Source: DATGZX01 sp035296965
GTDB taxonomy: Bacteria; Planctomycetota; Planctomycetia; Gemmatales; Gemmataceae
Assembly: GCA_035296965.1 (NCBI GenBank)
Contig: DATGZX010000055.1
Span: 5,349-69,348 of the forward strand
Length of the DNA: 64,000 nt
Direction of reading: 5' to 3'
Shown here: positions 28,101 to 36,221 of the stretch, piece after piece
Layout of the letters: the number at the start of each line of letters is the position of its first letter
Numbering within the stretch: the stretch's first letter is position 1
Translations under genes and position numbers: made by a program
The notes under the pieces: generated by a model
The model's input: only the letters and a program-made list of their open reading frames with translations
Told to the model about the DNA's origin: nothing
Databases searched by the model: none

Positions 28101-29277
28101 TGTCCTTCACGAGCGCAATGACCTGGCCGGCTTTACTGATCTCGATGCCGCGGGCATCCTCGGTACGGAAACGGGCCAGGCGGGCGTCGCGCAGGGTATT
28201 GGCGGCGACAAAAACGTCTTTGAGCTTGTCCGCTTTGATTTCGAACACCTGAGCGTTGTCCTGCAGCTTGGCGAAGCGGTATTCGTCGTGAATGATTTCT
28301 TTCTGTGGGGGCAGGTCCGGTTGTCCGCCGCCCAGGTTCGGAGCTGGCCGCATGACGGTGCGGATCTTCACCTGGGACTGCTTGCCGATCAAGAGTGCCA
28401 CGGTATCACCCGATGGCCGGGTGACCAGGATGGTTTCTTCCGGATCCTTGAGTCCATATTCGGCAAGGTCTTTCTTGGGGTGTTCCACGAATTGCTCGGC
28501 CCAGATGTCGGGCACGGCGATCAAAATCGATTTGAGCTTGTCCGGGTCGGCGCGGTCGTGGACCGGCTCGCGCAGCTCCCAGTCATTTCCGGCGCGGGCC
28601 AGCGTGAACGTGCCGCTCTTGTTCTTGGCGGTAAGCGCCTTGGCGGAGAGCTGTTCGACTTTTTCCTGAAAGTCCGCCTGTTTTTCTTTGACGACTCGTT
28701 CTTCGGGGAAGAGGCGCCGTTGCTGGTAGTAATCCTGTGGCCGGGCCAGCGCCGCGGCGAGGCCGGGTGCGAGGCGGACCACCTCGGGCTTGTCATCGAG
28801 GCGCAAATAGGTTGCCCGCGAGAAACGATTGGTGTCGCTCGCTTCCTCCGCGAGGAGGATACTGTGATCGATGCCGTTGGCCTGAATCTTCAACGTAATG
28901 GCGGGATGATCGAGGGCTGCCTTCAATTCGGGTTGAACTTCGCTCACCGGAATGGGCGCAAAACGCGACCGGAGAGTGCACACGCGGCCCACCAGGTCAT
29001 CGACCTCCGGCTTGCGCGTGGGCCATTTGCCGGGCAGGCTCCATTCGCCGCCGGGGCTGCGTTCCAGCACCACCTCGTCCGCGCCGTGGTGCACCTCGAT
29101 CCGAGTGAGTCGATCCGGCGTAAAGTCCGTCTCGAGAACGCTCAAGGTGCCTGCATCGCCGGTGGCCGGCTTTTGTGGTGTCAGGGCCAGCCAGGAGAAG
29201 AGGCCGGGACCAAAGAAGAGAAGAAGTCCTCCCGCGGAAGCCAGGACCAGGAGGACAATGGTTGTCTTGAAGTTCAT
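25153..29277 (-). CDS. Giant tandem DUF4340 protein of a Gld-like exporter operon
   Basis: 1374 residues. One N-terminal membrane helix (TTIVLLVLASAGGLLLFFG) anchors a long extracytoplasmic region of eight or nine repeats of about 150 residues. Each unit carries a motif like YGLDKP (YGLKDP, YGLDKP, YGLAKP, YGLEKP twice, FGLDQP, YGLDRP, YGLEPP) followed by a beta-rich stretch with L.IGK and RYAxL. Most DUF4340 proteins have one to three units. Start 29277 is chosen because GAGAG precedes it and the helix follows. It is the last gene of a set with ATPase, permease and GldG-like protein, so it probably works with that exporter. A palindromic repeat separates it from the previous gene. Confidence 0.88.
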   Translation of the reverse strand: MNFKTTIVLLVLASAGGLLLFFGPGLFSWLALTPQKPATGDAGTLSVLETDFTPDRLTRIEVHHGADEVVLERSPGGEWSLPGKWPTRKPEVDDLVGRVCTLRSRFAPIPVSEVQPELKAALDHPAITLKIQANGIDHSILLAEEASDTNRFSRATYLRLDDKPEVVRLAPGLAAALARPQDYYQQRRLFPEERVVKEKQADFQEKVEQLSAKALTAKNKSGTFTLARAGNDWELREPVHDRADPDKLKSILIAVPDIWAEQFVEHPKKDLAEYGLKDPEETILVTRPSGDTVALLIGKQSQVKIRTVMRPAPNLGGGQPDLPPQKEIIHDEYRFAKLQDNAQVFEIKADKLKDVFVAANTLRDARLARFRTEDARGIEISKAGQVIALVKDKDQWRLQKPFEGEAESSKITELLDKLSGMQALDKDILDKADPKSYGLDKPTATVKVTVEEEVKGEGDAKTKKTKTFSFALGKDDLEKSKLYVQVAGWERINAVEDSLLKLVQRPALVYRGRRVLDFNGTDLAKLEVNRGGQPFTLEQVKGSWRLAAPFKADTDSSKASQLAGDLGRLEAVEFVAQSASPQDLEKTYGLAKPELSVTATFVDAKKPIQTLLIGKSRAGKSEYFAKLASAPSVFVIKKEIHDALEKDALAYLPEQLWQLQPDDIKELRLRKNSLEFRLQRSGENWKIAGPFDASALASLVKPLTEEVANLRWERYAAHSTTDLAAYGLEKPYLRLTLVATEKDKAKPEQQPEKERALLIGKPVDKTSKSRFAKLADSPAVGVIGEKVVAALDHDALDLLDRELLSLEPQSIERIQSAGPKGKLTLARQGAGWRVLDTPAAPFAADPEAIASVLGVWSNLRAQRIAAYGPQVNQASYGLEKPIDTITVTLKAPSGKNSKPVEHTLALGKPVDGSSGERYARLDNGPAVVVLAANQVNNSTHGYLDFVNRDVLTFDRGHLTSLARQMGNDNLEITKTDGGWRIQKPATLPADGPTLDGLTEQLAALRAKRVAAYPAKDLRPFGLDQPAAVITLRTTGTKDKPAEHVLKIGKVTGDAASPEDRFALLDHADAVVVLPGGLARQLTAPDLQYRNRNVASIRDIDRLILERGPRTAVFTRVDGAWKQLEPISGEAEQADLDDFVNNISKLRADELVSVKPADLKSYGLDRPVARWRFLVGEKEVLNLLVGEVERGKGSPGARAFAKLANGDLVFLLSPESTSKALGEYRKRTVWAPLDAAQVDSLGYGYLEHPFVLEKKGEANWQVVGKPDVKVKAEVIREALDALAGLKAERYAVDKTGDLKLYGLEPPQLSLEIQTRSGKRVLQIGRPEGESKRYYARVPEGDSSAVFVISEADANRIVKLLAGFTQDTTKAALPTR

Positions 29278-29386
29278 CGCCAGCTCTCTCAGTAACGAGG
29301 CTATTTCACGCGTTCGGTGGACACGAGACAGAGTTTCGCGAACAAAGGCTCCCAAACGGAGTTTGGGTACCAGGCTAAGATTGGCT

Positions 29387-29439
29387 GATACTAGCCCGAA
29401 GCGTTAGGGAGGTCCTCGCTAACGCTTCGGGCTAGTATC
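29387..29439. repeat. 53-bp palindrome family B, copy 1
   Basis: The outer 18 bases of each side (GATACTAGCCCGAAGCGT and complement) match the copy at 55455-55507 apart from one T/C change, and the centre is slightly imperfect. It lies in the gap between the GldG-like and DUF4340 genes. A short CCCAAAC/GTTTGGG hairpin also sits beside it at 29351-29367. Confidence 0.9.
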
Positions 29440-29490
29440 AGCGGAATCGTGCACGGTGATGTAGCAGTGTCCTGACCAAAGGCTCATTCA

Positions 29491-31935
29491 CTATCGAAGT
29501 CGCCTGATCAGCAGCACCACGAGTCCAAAGTAGGCGAACAGGGCCGGCAGCCCAAGCCAGGCTCCCCAGTGCCAAAGCGTGTGTTCGCGCGCGTTGAGCG
29601 ACACCCGAGGGTACTCCCAAACATGTTCGGCCTTGGGCAGCAAGTCGTCACGACCTAGAAGCCAGTTGCAGGTGTCGAGCACAAGTTCCTCTTTTGCCGG
29701 GGAGAGCTCGGAACCGGTGAAAACGCTGCCATTGCCGATTGCTGCCACACGAACGGTGGCAGGCTTCGAACTTTTGTCTGCGTACCAAGTGGCCGGTAAA
29801 GTCGTTTCGACGGCCACCCCAATTGGGAAAGGCCCGCGTCGTTTCTCTTCCAGTGTTCCCCTTGCCGGATCGTCCGGCTTCGACGGCTCGAAACGAGGTG
29901 TCCGTTCCCGAGTGGGAAAGGGCTGGTCCTCGTTCCAGCTCGCCGGGTCCGTGAGCATGAATTCAGGATTGAACCGAGGTGCGCTGCCGTCCGCCGGTTC
30001 ATAGTAGACCGGCCTTGGATAGCGTACGCGCAGATCGAGGCTCTTGCCAAGGCTGTGGGCAGCGATGCCCATGCTTGCTCGAATCGGGTTCGCCTTGCGT
30101 TCGCCTTCCTCGGGTCTGCCGATCGGGCGCGAGGTCTTGATAGCGGCTTCGAACTGGACCGGCGGCACGTCCACGGTGATCCCCGACACCAGCAGTCCCG
30201 AGCGCCGCTCGGCAAACGATTTACTCTCCGCATTGAACAAGACAGTCTGTTTGCTGAGCTTGATCCCCAACTGCCCGATCAGCTCCTCGAGTTCATCGGG
30301 GCCCGGTGGGGTCATTGAGGCCATCCGCAGGCGGTCGTTGGGATGTTCGCTGATCGGCCCAAAGCAGGCCAGCACCGGCTTGCCTGCCTTGAGGAAGTCC
30401 TTGATGGCGGCCACCTGTTCCGAGTCAAGCCGGTGGATCTGATTCGGCACGCGATCGCCAATGATCACGTTGCGGAGCGTCATGCGTGGGATAATCAGGA
30501 GATCACAATCCGCAAGCGATCGGTCCAGCTTCGCCCTGAGGTCAGTCATGCGCCTCATTTCCGTAACGTCTTCGACGTTGAGCGCGCCTTTCTCCTTGGC
30601 AGTCGCCTCGCGATCTTCGCGGTACTGCTTCAAGACCGCCCCAAGGAGCAGTTCGTTTTGTACGATTTCCTCTAACTGGGCTTTGCGAATTCTTTCGTCG
30701 ATCTTCCTGCCCTGGAGCCTGTCCGCGTATTTCTTGGTCAGCTCCTCCACGGTCGATTTTTCCCAAAGTTTGTGCGCTTCGGACAAGCTCTGAAGTTCCG
30801 CCTGAAGATTCTTGAGATCAGCATCGATTCCCGCAAGTTGTTCTTCGAGACGATCGAACCTGCTCTCGTCGTAGGTATAGACGGCCGGCTCGGGCATCGG
30901 GGCGATTTCGCTCCATTTCTTGAGGATTACATCGTGCACGTCGATGCCCCGGGCGTTCAGCGCTTTCTTGAGCCCGCCGAAGCCAAATTCCTCCGGGCCC
31001 TCGGTAGTCAGGAATTCGTGCACGACTGCGATGCCCACCTTGGGGCGTTTCTCGTCGATGTTGAGGACCTTGCGGGCGAAGGGCTGGACCCCCTGGTAAA
31101 GGAGCACCAGGTTGCCACGCTTATCGTCCGCCTCGCGCGAGGCGGTCTTGTCGAGTTCGTAGAAGTCGTTGAAGCTTAAGCGCTGCACCTTGCCGCCGGC
31201 CGAGAAGAAGATGCTGTTCTCGGGAGCATTGTCGATGGCTTCCTTCAGTCCTTTATCGCTTGCGGTGAGTGCAGCGAGCTTGTCGTTGTAACCTTCTTCT
31301 TCCACATCAAGGACGACGACGCGAAACTGCGGGCCAAGCTCGCGGAATTGTTCGACCAGATCTTTCACTTTCTCCACGACCTTGCGTTCAGCGGCATAGT
31401 CGTAGGCGTCGGGCTTGTCGGTCAGTTGTCCGAACGTTTTATGGCGCTGATAAACCACGATCGTGGTTTCACCGCGCAGCCGGCCCAGCTGCTCCTGAAC
31501 GCCGGCGGGAAGCGTGAACTCGTGGCTGCTGGTCCAGTCGAGTCGCAGGTAATGCCGAAAGGAATAGACGTTGATACCTACCAGCACGGCAGCGGCCAGG
31601 CCGATTTGGAGGGCCGCGTTCAGTCCGAAGGCGCTGCGGCGCCCTGCGGCATGGCTCAGGATCGCGATGACTTCCACAAACAGGGCCAGCGCCGCAAGAG
31701 CAACCCCCACCACCAGGAGCACCACCGCAACTTGCTCGACGAGACTGCCGTTTTCCCCCAGAAAGCCCGATCGCAGGAAATCCCAGTCGAGCAGTTTTTG
31801 CTGAGAGAGAAAACCTTCCAGGTAAGCCAGAGCTACGCCTATGCCGGCGCACAAGAGTCCCGTCAACCCGGCAAATCGAAGCAGAAAATGAAACCGCGAC
31901 CACCAGCGGCTGCGGGATTGATTCTTTAACGCCAT
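29491..31935 (-). CDS. GldG-like auxiliary protein of ABC exporter
   Basis: 814 residues. Two or three membrane segments at the N-terminus (FAGLTGLLCAGIGVALAYL, VVLLVVGVALAALALFVEV, GLAAAVLVGINVYSF) are followed by a large extracytoplasmic GldG/DUF4350-type region (VQEQLGRLRGETTIVVYQRH, VGIAVVHEFLTTEGPEEFG), a coiled-coil near 370-480 and a final helix (WLGLPALFAYFGLVVLLIRR). GldG homologues act with GldA/GldF ABC components, first known from gliding motility but widespread. Start 31935 is preferred because GGAGAG precedes it; it overlaps the permease gene by 10 bases. Confidence 0.88.
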   Translation of the reverse strand: MALKNQSRSRWWSRFHFLLRFAGLTGLLCAGIGVALAYLEGFLSQQKLLDWDFLRSGFLGENGSLVEQVAVVLLVVGVALAALALFVEVIAILSHAAGRRSAFGLNAALQIGLAAAVLVGINVYSFRHYLRLDWTSSHEFTLPAGVQEQLGRLRGETTIVVYQRHKTFGQLTDKPDAYDYAAERKVVEKVKDLVEQFRELGPQFRVVVLDVEEEGYNDKLAALTASDKGLKEAIDNAPENSIFFSAGGKVQRLSFNDFYELDKTASREADDKRGNLVLLYQGVQPFARKVLNIDEKRPKVGIAVVHEFLTTEGPEEFGFGGLKKALNARGIDVHDVILKKWSEIAPMPEPAVYTYDESRFDRLEEQLAGIDADLKNLQAELQSLSEAHKLWEKSTVEELTKKYADRLQGRKIDERIRKAQLEEIVQNELLLGAVLKQYREDREATAKEKGALNVEDVTEMRRMTDLRAKLDRSLADCDLLIIPRMTLRNVIIGDRVPNQIHRLDSEQVAAIKDFLKAGKPVLACFGPISEHPNDRLRMASMTPPGPDELEELIGQLGIKLSKQTVLFNAESKSFAERRSGLLVSGITVDVPPVQFEAAIKTSRPIGRPEEGERKANPIRASMGIAAHSLGKSLDLRVRYPRPVYYEPADGSAPRFNPEFMLTDPASWNEDQPFPTRERTPRFEPSKPDDPARGTLEEKRRGPFPIGVAVETTLPATWYADKSSKPATVRVAAIGNGSVFTGSELSPAKEELVLDTCNWLLGRDDLLPKAEHVWEYPRVSLNAREHTLWHWGAWLGLPALFAYFGLVVLLIRRLR

Positions 31936-32987
31936 CGTCGGCTCTCCAGGCTGCGAACCGTCATGAACAAGCAAAAAACCGCCACACTGCCGTACAGCAC
32001 CAAGTGTCGCGTATCGACCAGGCCGCGACTGAAATCCCGGCTAAAATGCAACGGCACGCTGAAGAAATAAAGGACTTGATAGGCCGGGCTGCTCGTGTCC
32101 ATGTCAGGTCGCCAGAAACCTGCCACGATGAAGACCAGGCTCAACACCAAGGAGACAAGGGCGGCCACCATTTGGCTGCGAACCAGGCTGCTAACGAGGA
32201 GGCCCAACGCCAGGAACATCGCCCCTGCCAGAAACAATCCCAGGTAGGAGGTAAGCACGGGCATGGGATCGATGCCGGCCTGGATCTCCAACACGTGCTC
32301 TGTATCCACGTGATAATGCCCCCAGGCGCCGATGCCCGAGCCAACGACGCCGGCCAGCAACAACACCAGCCCGACAATTCGTCCCGCGGAGCCGAAAGGT
32401 AAGAGCGCTAGCAAGAAAGCCACAAAAACCGCGGCCATTCCGCCAACCATGCAAAGACTCAAGGGAGTCCAGGCCGGCTGCATGATCGGCCGCTGTAAAT
32501 CCAGCAGCACCGGCAGGTAGGCCAGCGTGGGCAGCCACAGCAGCACGTAGAATCCCAGGCAGGCAACGTACTTGCTGGCGACGACTTGCCAATCGCGCAG
32601 CGGGGCGGTCATAAGCATTTCCAGGGTCCCCGTGCTCCGCTCCTCGGCGAACAGCCGCATCGTCAAGAGCGGCGGAATGAACAGGAAGACCAGCCAGAAA
32701 CGTTCGTCCCCAAGCATGAGCTGCATGGGGAATTCCACGCCCTTCGGACCGGAAGCCGTCAGTTGTTCGAGCGTCAGGTAGAAAAGATGTCCCGTGACGA
32801 CCAGAAAAAGGACCAGGACGACATATGCAATGGGCGACAAGAAATAGGCACTGAACTCGCGGCGAAGAAGGCTTCGCGCCTTGAACAGTCCGACCAAGAG
32901 ATATAGGCCCACCAATAGGCCAATAAGCAACAGGACGCCAAGTGCACTAAGCGTCAGGATTTCATTCGCTTGAACCGCGACCAGCAT
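31926..32987 (-). CDS. ABC-2 type permease, GldF-like
   Basis: 353 residues with eight hydrophobic segments. After the first come RREFSAYFLSPIAYVVLVLF and a large loop, then LLTMRLFAEERSTGTLEMLMTAPL, the characteristic ABC-2 permease signature. The final helices end at SLESRRWR. Start 32987 is chosen because GGGAG sits eight bases upstream; a TTG at 33002 would add five residues. It follows the ATPase gene by about 57 bases and overlaps the GldG-like gene, showing one operon. It likely forms the membrane pore or flippase. Confidence 0.93.
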   Translation of the reverse strand: MLVAVQANEILTLSALGVLLLIGLLVGLYLLVGLFKARSLLRREFSAYFLSPIAYVVLVLFLVVTGHLFYLTLEQLTASGPKGVEFPMQLMLGDERFWLVFLFIPPLLTMRLFAEERSTGTLEMLMTAPLRDWQVVASKYVACLGFYVLLWLPTLAYLPVLLDLQRPIMQPAWTPLSLCMVGGMAAVFVAFLLALLPFGSAGRIVGLVLLLAGVVGSGIGAWGHYHVDTEHVLEIQAGIDPMPVLTSYLGLFLAGAMFLALGLLVSSLVRSQMVAALVSLVLSLVFIVAGFWRPDMDTSSPAYQVLYFFSVPLHFSRDFSRGLVDTRHLVLYGSVAVFCLFMTVRSLESRRWR

Positions 32988-33044
32988 TTCGAAGGCTCCC
33001 AAATCAAAATATCTTGCCCAGTGGAGAGAAGCTGAAGCTTCTCG

Positions 33045-34001
33045 TCATCTCTTCTTGCCGGCGACTTCGGCGACGGGCTCCTCCTGACCGACAATGCGGA
33101 GGAAGAATTCTTCGAGTGTTTGCTGATGCGGCCGCAATTCGCGAAGCTTCCAACCCCGCGCCATTGCCAGTGAGCAAAGCTGGGGTGGGAGTTCGGCTCC
33201 TGCTTCGGTAGCGATGCGCAGGCGTGTACCGTTCACGATTTTTTCGCGTTCGAGGTGGACGACCCCCGGCAAGGTTCGCACCGGTGCGGGATCGACGACG
33301 CCGTCGAAGTCGACGAGCAAGGTAGTCTGCTCCCCCGCCTGTTTGCCCAACTCTTGAAGCGAACTGGATGCAACGACTTGCCCGCGGTGGATGATGATGA
33401 CGCTGTCGCACGTCATCTCCACCTCCGGCAGAATGTGCGTGGAGAGAAGGATCGTATGTTGCTGGCCAAGCTCGCGGACCAATTCCCGGCTGGCGCGGAT
33501 CTGGCTCGGGTCGAGACCCGCAGTGGGCTCATCAAGAATGAGCACCGACGGGTCAGCCAGAAGAGCATCCGCTAACCCGACGCGCTGCCGGTAGCCTTTG
33601 GAGAGCGTGCCTACCAGTTGTCTGCGGACATCGGCCAACCAGCAGCGCTGCAATACGTAGTCAATTCTCTGGCGCTGCACTCGGCCGTGCAGGCCCTTGA
33701 TTCCTGCTCGAAAGCGCAGATATTCAATCACGCGCATCTCGCCGTAGAGAGGGCAATTCTCGGGCATGTAACCGATGCGCCGCCGAACCTCGAGCGGCTC
33801 CCAGAAGACGTCATAACCGTCGATGACCGCTTGGCCGGAGGTTGCCGTCAAGAACCCGGCCAGGATGCGCATGGTCGTTGTTTTGCCGGCCCCGTTCGGA
33901 CCGAGAAAACCGACGACTTTGCCGGCAGGCACGTCGAACGACACATTCTGGATGGCCGCGTAGTCGCCGTAATATTTGGTCAATTCGCTGACATGAATCA
34001 C
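33045..34001 (-). CDS. ABC transporter ATPase, GldA-like
   Basis: 318 residues with all ATPase motifs: Walker A GPNGAGKTTTMRI, Q-loop region (IGYMPENCPLYGEM), signature LSKGYRQRVGLADALL, Walker B SVLILDEPTAGLDP and the H-loop LLSTHILPEVEMTC. The C-terminal extension (VVHLEREKIVNGTRLRI onward) is of the DUF4162 class. It heads a four-gene minus-strand operon with ABC-2 permease, GldG-like and DUF4340 proteins. It is homologous in part to the ATPase fragment at the left edge of the window. A GAGG stands upstream of the ATG at 34001. Confidence 0.95.
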   Translation of the reverse strand: MIHVSELTKYYGDYAAIQNVSFDVPAGKVVGFLGPNGAGKTTTMRILAGFLTATSGQAVIDGYDVFWEPLEVRRRIGYMPENCPLYGEMRVIEYLRFRAGIKGLHGRVQRQRIDYVLQRCWLADVRRQLVGTLSKGYRQRVGLADALLADPSVLILDEPTAGLDPSQIRASRELVRELGQQHTILLSTHILPEVEMTCDSVIIIHRGQVVASSSLQELGKQAGEQTTLLVDFDGVVDPAPVRTLPGVVHLEREKIVNGTRLRIATEAGAELPPQLCSLAMARGWKLRELRPHQQTLEEFFLRIVGQEEPVAEVAGKKR

Positions 34002-34327
34002 GGGAACCTCACCGTTGCTGAACTACTCTACCACTGTTCCGACAATGGTTTCCGCCGACAAACGACGCGCTCCCTGCCCTTACGGTGGAAAGGCCGCCGA
34101 CAGCTGGCGGATGCGGTAGGATCCGACACGATGCGATGCAGACCCGGATGGTTATTGAGAATAGCTGATTCTGGCAACGACGGCAAGGCCCGCAAGATTT
34201 AACGACCGCGAGGAAGGAGCGGGTCGATTGCTGGGTTTGCGGATTAGTCTTCGAATAGGACTCGGCAGGCCCCAGCGGCGAACCCCAGATGCCGCTCTCA
34301 TGAAATCCTGGGGGCAGACCGCGGGTT
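34002..34327. other. Intergenic region
   Basis: 326 bases between the 5' end of the exporter operon and the 3' end of the ArsI-like gene. An open frame crosses it but has no family resemblance. No hairpin or promoter stood out. Confidence 0.45.
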
Positions 34328-35377
34328 TTATCCCAGCACGAGGAACTGCCCAGCCCATTCGCCGTTTCCCAGGCGTTCGGCAGCGACGGCATCGACGACA
34401 ACGCGCTCGCCCCTTCCAAAGACCGTGCCGTTATCGTCGATGACCTGCCGGAACGGTCCCTTGTAGACGACCTGGATCTTGGCCGAGCCCTCAGCGGGCT
34501 TGAATCCTTCCAGTTGTTGTTCGCGCATGGCAACGCCCTCGCGCTGGAAGCAAGGCTTCGCGTCGAACTTCACCAGGCGCAACCCTTGAAAACCGGCAGC
34601 CTCGAGGAGATGGACCGGGTCGGACTCGTGCGGCACGAAGCGAACAGAAGCGGCTGGCCCGGGTAGCCCGGGATTGGTCAAGGCGCGCTCACCGACGAGG
34701 GTGTGCGCGAACACGCGCCCGCCCGGCCGGAGCACTCGTAATGCCTCGCCGGCAAGGCGCTGTTGCGTCGCCATATCCAGAGGCACGTTCAGGCTGCCCC
34801 GCAAGCGCACTTCGTCGACGGATGCGTCCGCCAAGGGGAGGTGCTCCGGCACCGGTTGAATCAGCACGTGCTCGTAGATAGTTGGTTCGGCAGCGACCGT
34901 CGCCCCGGCCGTCCTCTCGAGATTCGGCCGTTGCTCAGGGTCGGGAATCATCTCTTCCAGGGACTGCCCGGCACCGCGATGATCGATATCCTCGTCGAGG
35001 GTGTAGATCTCCCAAAGGGTCTTGTCGGGGTCGGTGACCCAGAATTTGGTCTGGCGGGCATAGCAACATTCTACGCCGTCCTCTCTCTCCGAATGAATGC
35101 CGGCTCGCTCCAGCCGCTGCTGCATGGCGACCAACGCGGTGCTATCCGGCATGCGAAAGCCAAGGTGATTGAGCGGGCCACCGACTGCGCGTGGCGTCGG
35201 CTCCAGGGAAAGCACGAGCGGCGGGTCGTCCAGCTCGAACTTGGCGTAGTCAGCTCTCCGCTTGGCGGGTTCGATCCCGAACAAAACTCGGTAAAAGTCG
35301 ATCGAGCGGGCGAGGTTGCTCACGTTCAGCGAAAGGTGGAAACGAAGAGAGGTGGCCACGGCAAGTGATAGGGACAT
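34328..35377 (-). CDS. ArsI/CadI-like VOC lyase fused to partial methyltransferase-like domain
   Basis: 349 residues. Residues 11-128 form a vicinal-oxygen-chelate domain with the metal ligands expected for ArsI C-As lyase (His14, His71, Glu123) and the vicinal pair Cys104-Cys105 in VECCYA that binds the organoarsenical. Residues about 165-349 resemble the later part of an ArsM-like SAM methyltransferase: LAGEALRVLRPGGRVFAHT, then KPCFQREGVAMREQQLEG and VVYKGPFRQVIDDNGTVFGRGE. The glycine-rich SAM motif that should precede is missing. GAGGAG precedes the start. The organoarsenical substrate is inferred from the family; cadmium response is an alternative. Confidence 0.82.
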   Translation of the reverse strand: MSLSLAVATSLRFHLSLNVSNLARSIDFYRVLFGIEPAKRRADYAKFELDDPPLVLSLEPTPRAVGGPLNHLGFRMPDSTALVAMQQRLERAGIHSEREDGVECCYARQTKFWVTDPDKTLWEIYTLDEDIDHRGAGQSLEEMIPDPEQRPNLERTAGATVAAEPTIYEHVLIQPVPEHLPLADASVDEVRLRGSLNVPLDMATQQRLAGEALRVLRPGGRVFAHTLVGERALTNPGLPGPAASVRFVPHESDPVHLLEAAGFQGLRLVKFDAKPCFQREGVAMREQQLEGFKPAEGSAKIQVVYKGPFRQVIDDNGTVFGRGERVVVDAVAAERLGNGEWAGQFLVLG

Positions 35378-35411
35378 CGAAGAACTCCTCGACGGTTATG
35401 GCTCAATCATT

Positions 35412-36212
35412 CTAGCGGAAATAGAGTCCCGTTCTACCACTCTGGGCATAGCGGTCGCGCATGCGGCGGTGGAACTCCTCGTAATGCTGGGGGCGTTGAT
35501 GGCCGCCTTCGGAGAGCCGATTATAACTGGGGAAAAACTGGCGGCGCCAGCGCTCAGATCGATTGGGCCCCGAACGGTGTGGCGTGAACCCGGTAAAGAT
35601 AGCGATGTCGCCTGGGTCCAGCATCAAAGACACCCCCTTGGACTCGTCGATCAACCCCGCAGGCATTGGATAGTAGAAGCGGTCCGGCGGCGACATCAGG
35701 CCGTTCTTGTGGTAGCCGGGGAAAACTTCCGTGCAGCCATTGTCGTGATCGACGCGGTCAAAGGGAATCAGTACGGTCAGGAAGCTGCGCGGGAAACTCG
35801 GCCAAGGCGCGTAGTCCTGGTGTAACTCGTAGCCCTTCAGTCCCGGTGGCTTGTAGACGATCTTGTCCTTGAACAAGCAAGCTTCCTCGCCATAGAGCGC
35901 CCCGACCGTGCCCAGAAGACGCGCGTCGAGCGCCAACTTGTGGCAGGCCAGCGACAGGTCAATTACCGGATCGAAACACTCGAACTGCTCTTCGCCTGTG
36001 ACGACGTTCGTTTGAAATCGACAGCGTTGGTTATCCCGGTGAATCAAGTCGCGGTGGCGAACCAGGAGTTCGTCGGCTTCGTCGGCGGCCTCGGCGATCT
36101 CATCCACGGCGAAGAAGCCGTGCAGAACCAAGAAACCGTTGTCGCTCCAACTGCCGATTTGCTCGTCGCTCAAGCAAGCATCCGGGAGACGAACCTCAGT
36201 GAGCATCGTCAT
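35412..36212 (-). CDS. Phytanoyl-CoA dioxygenase (PhyH) family protein
   Basis: 266 residues with the Fe(II)/2-oxoglutarate oxygenase triad: His131 and Asp133 (GYELHQDYAPWP) and His212 (FTPHRSGPN), with Arg218 placed to bind 2-oxoglutarate. The core pattern (FKDKIVYKPPG, DNGCTEVFPGYHK, LDPGDIAIFTGFTPH) is typical of PhyH enzymes that hydroxylate small molecules. GAGG is six bases before the start. It sits 10 bases after an MFS transporter gene and is probably co-transcribed with it. The substrate is unknown; the pairing suggests a transported small molecule. Confidence 0.9.
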   Translation of the reverse strand: MTMLTEVRLPDACLSDEQIGSWSDNGFLVLHGFFAVDEIAEAADEADELLVRHRDLIHRDNQRCRFQTNVVTGEEQFECFDPVIDLSLACHKLALDARLLGTVGALYGEEACLFKDKIVYKPPGLKGYELHQDYAPWPSFPRSFLTVLIPFDRVDHDNGCTEVFPGYHKNGLMSPPDRFYYPMPAGLIDESKGVSLMLDPGDIAIFTGFTPHRSGPNRSERWRRQFFPSYNRLSEGGHQRPQHYEEFHRRMRDRYAQSGRTGLYFR

Positions 36213-36221
36213 GGTTGACCT

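Noticed and set aside
28093..29295. Plus-strand open frame of 400 codons opposite the DUF4340 gene
   Set aside because: Shadow of the repeat protein; no domain or ribosome-binding site.
34009..34533. Minus-strand frame of 174 codons overlapping the ArsI-like gene
   Set aside because: Overlaps the well-supported fusion gene in another frame and shows no family pattern.
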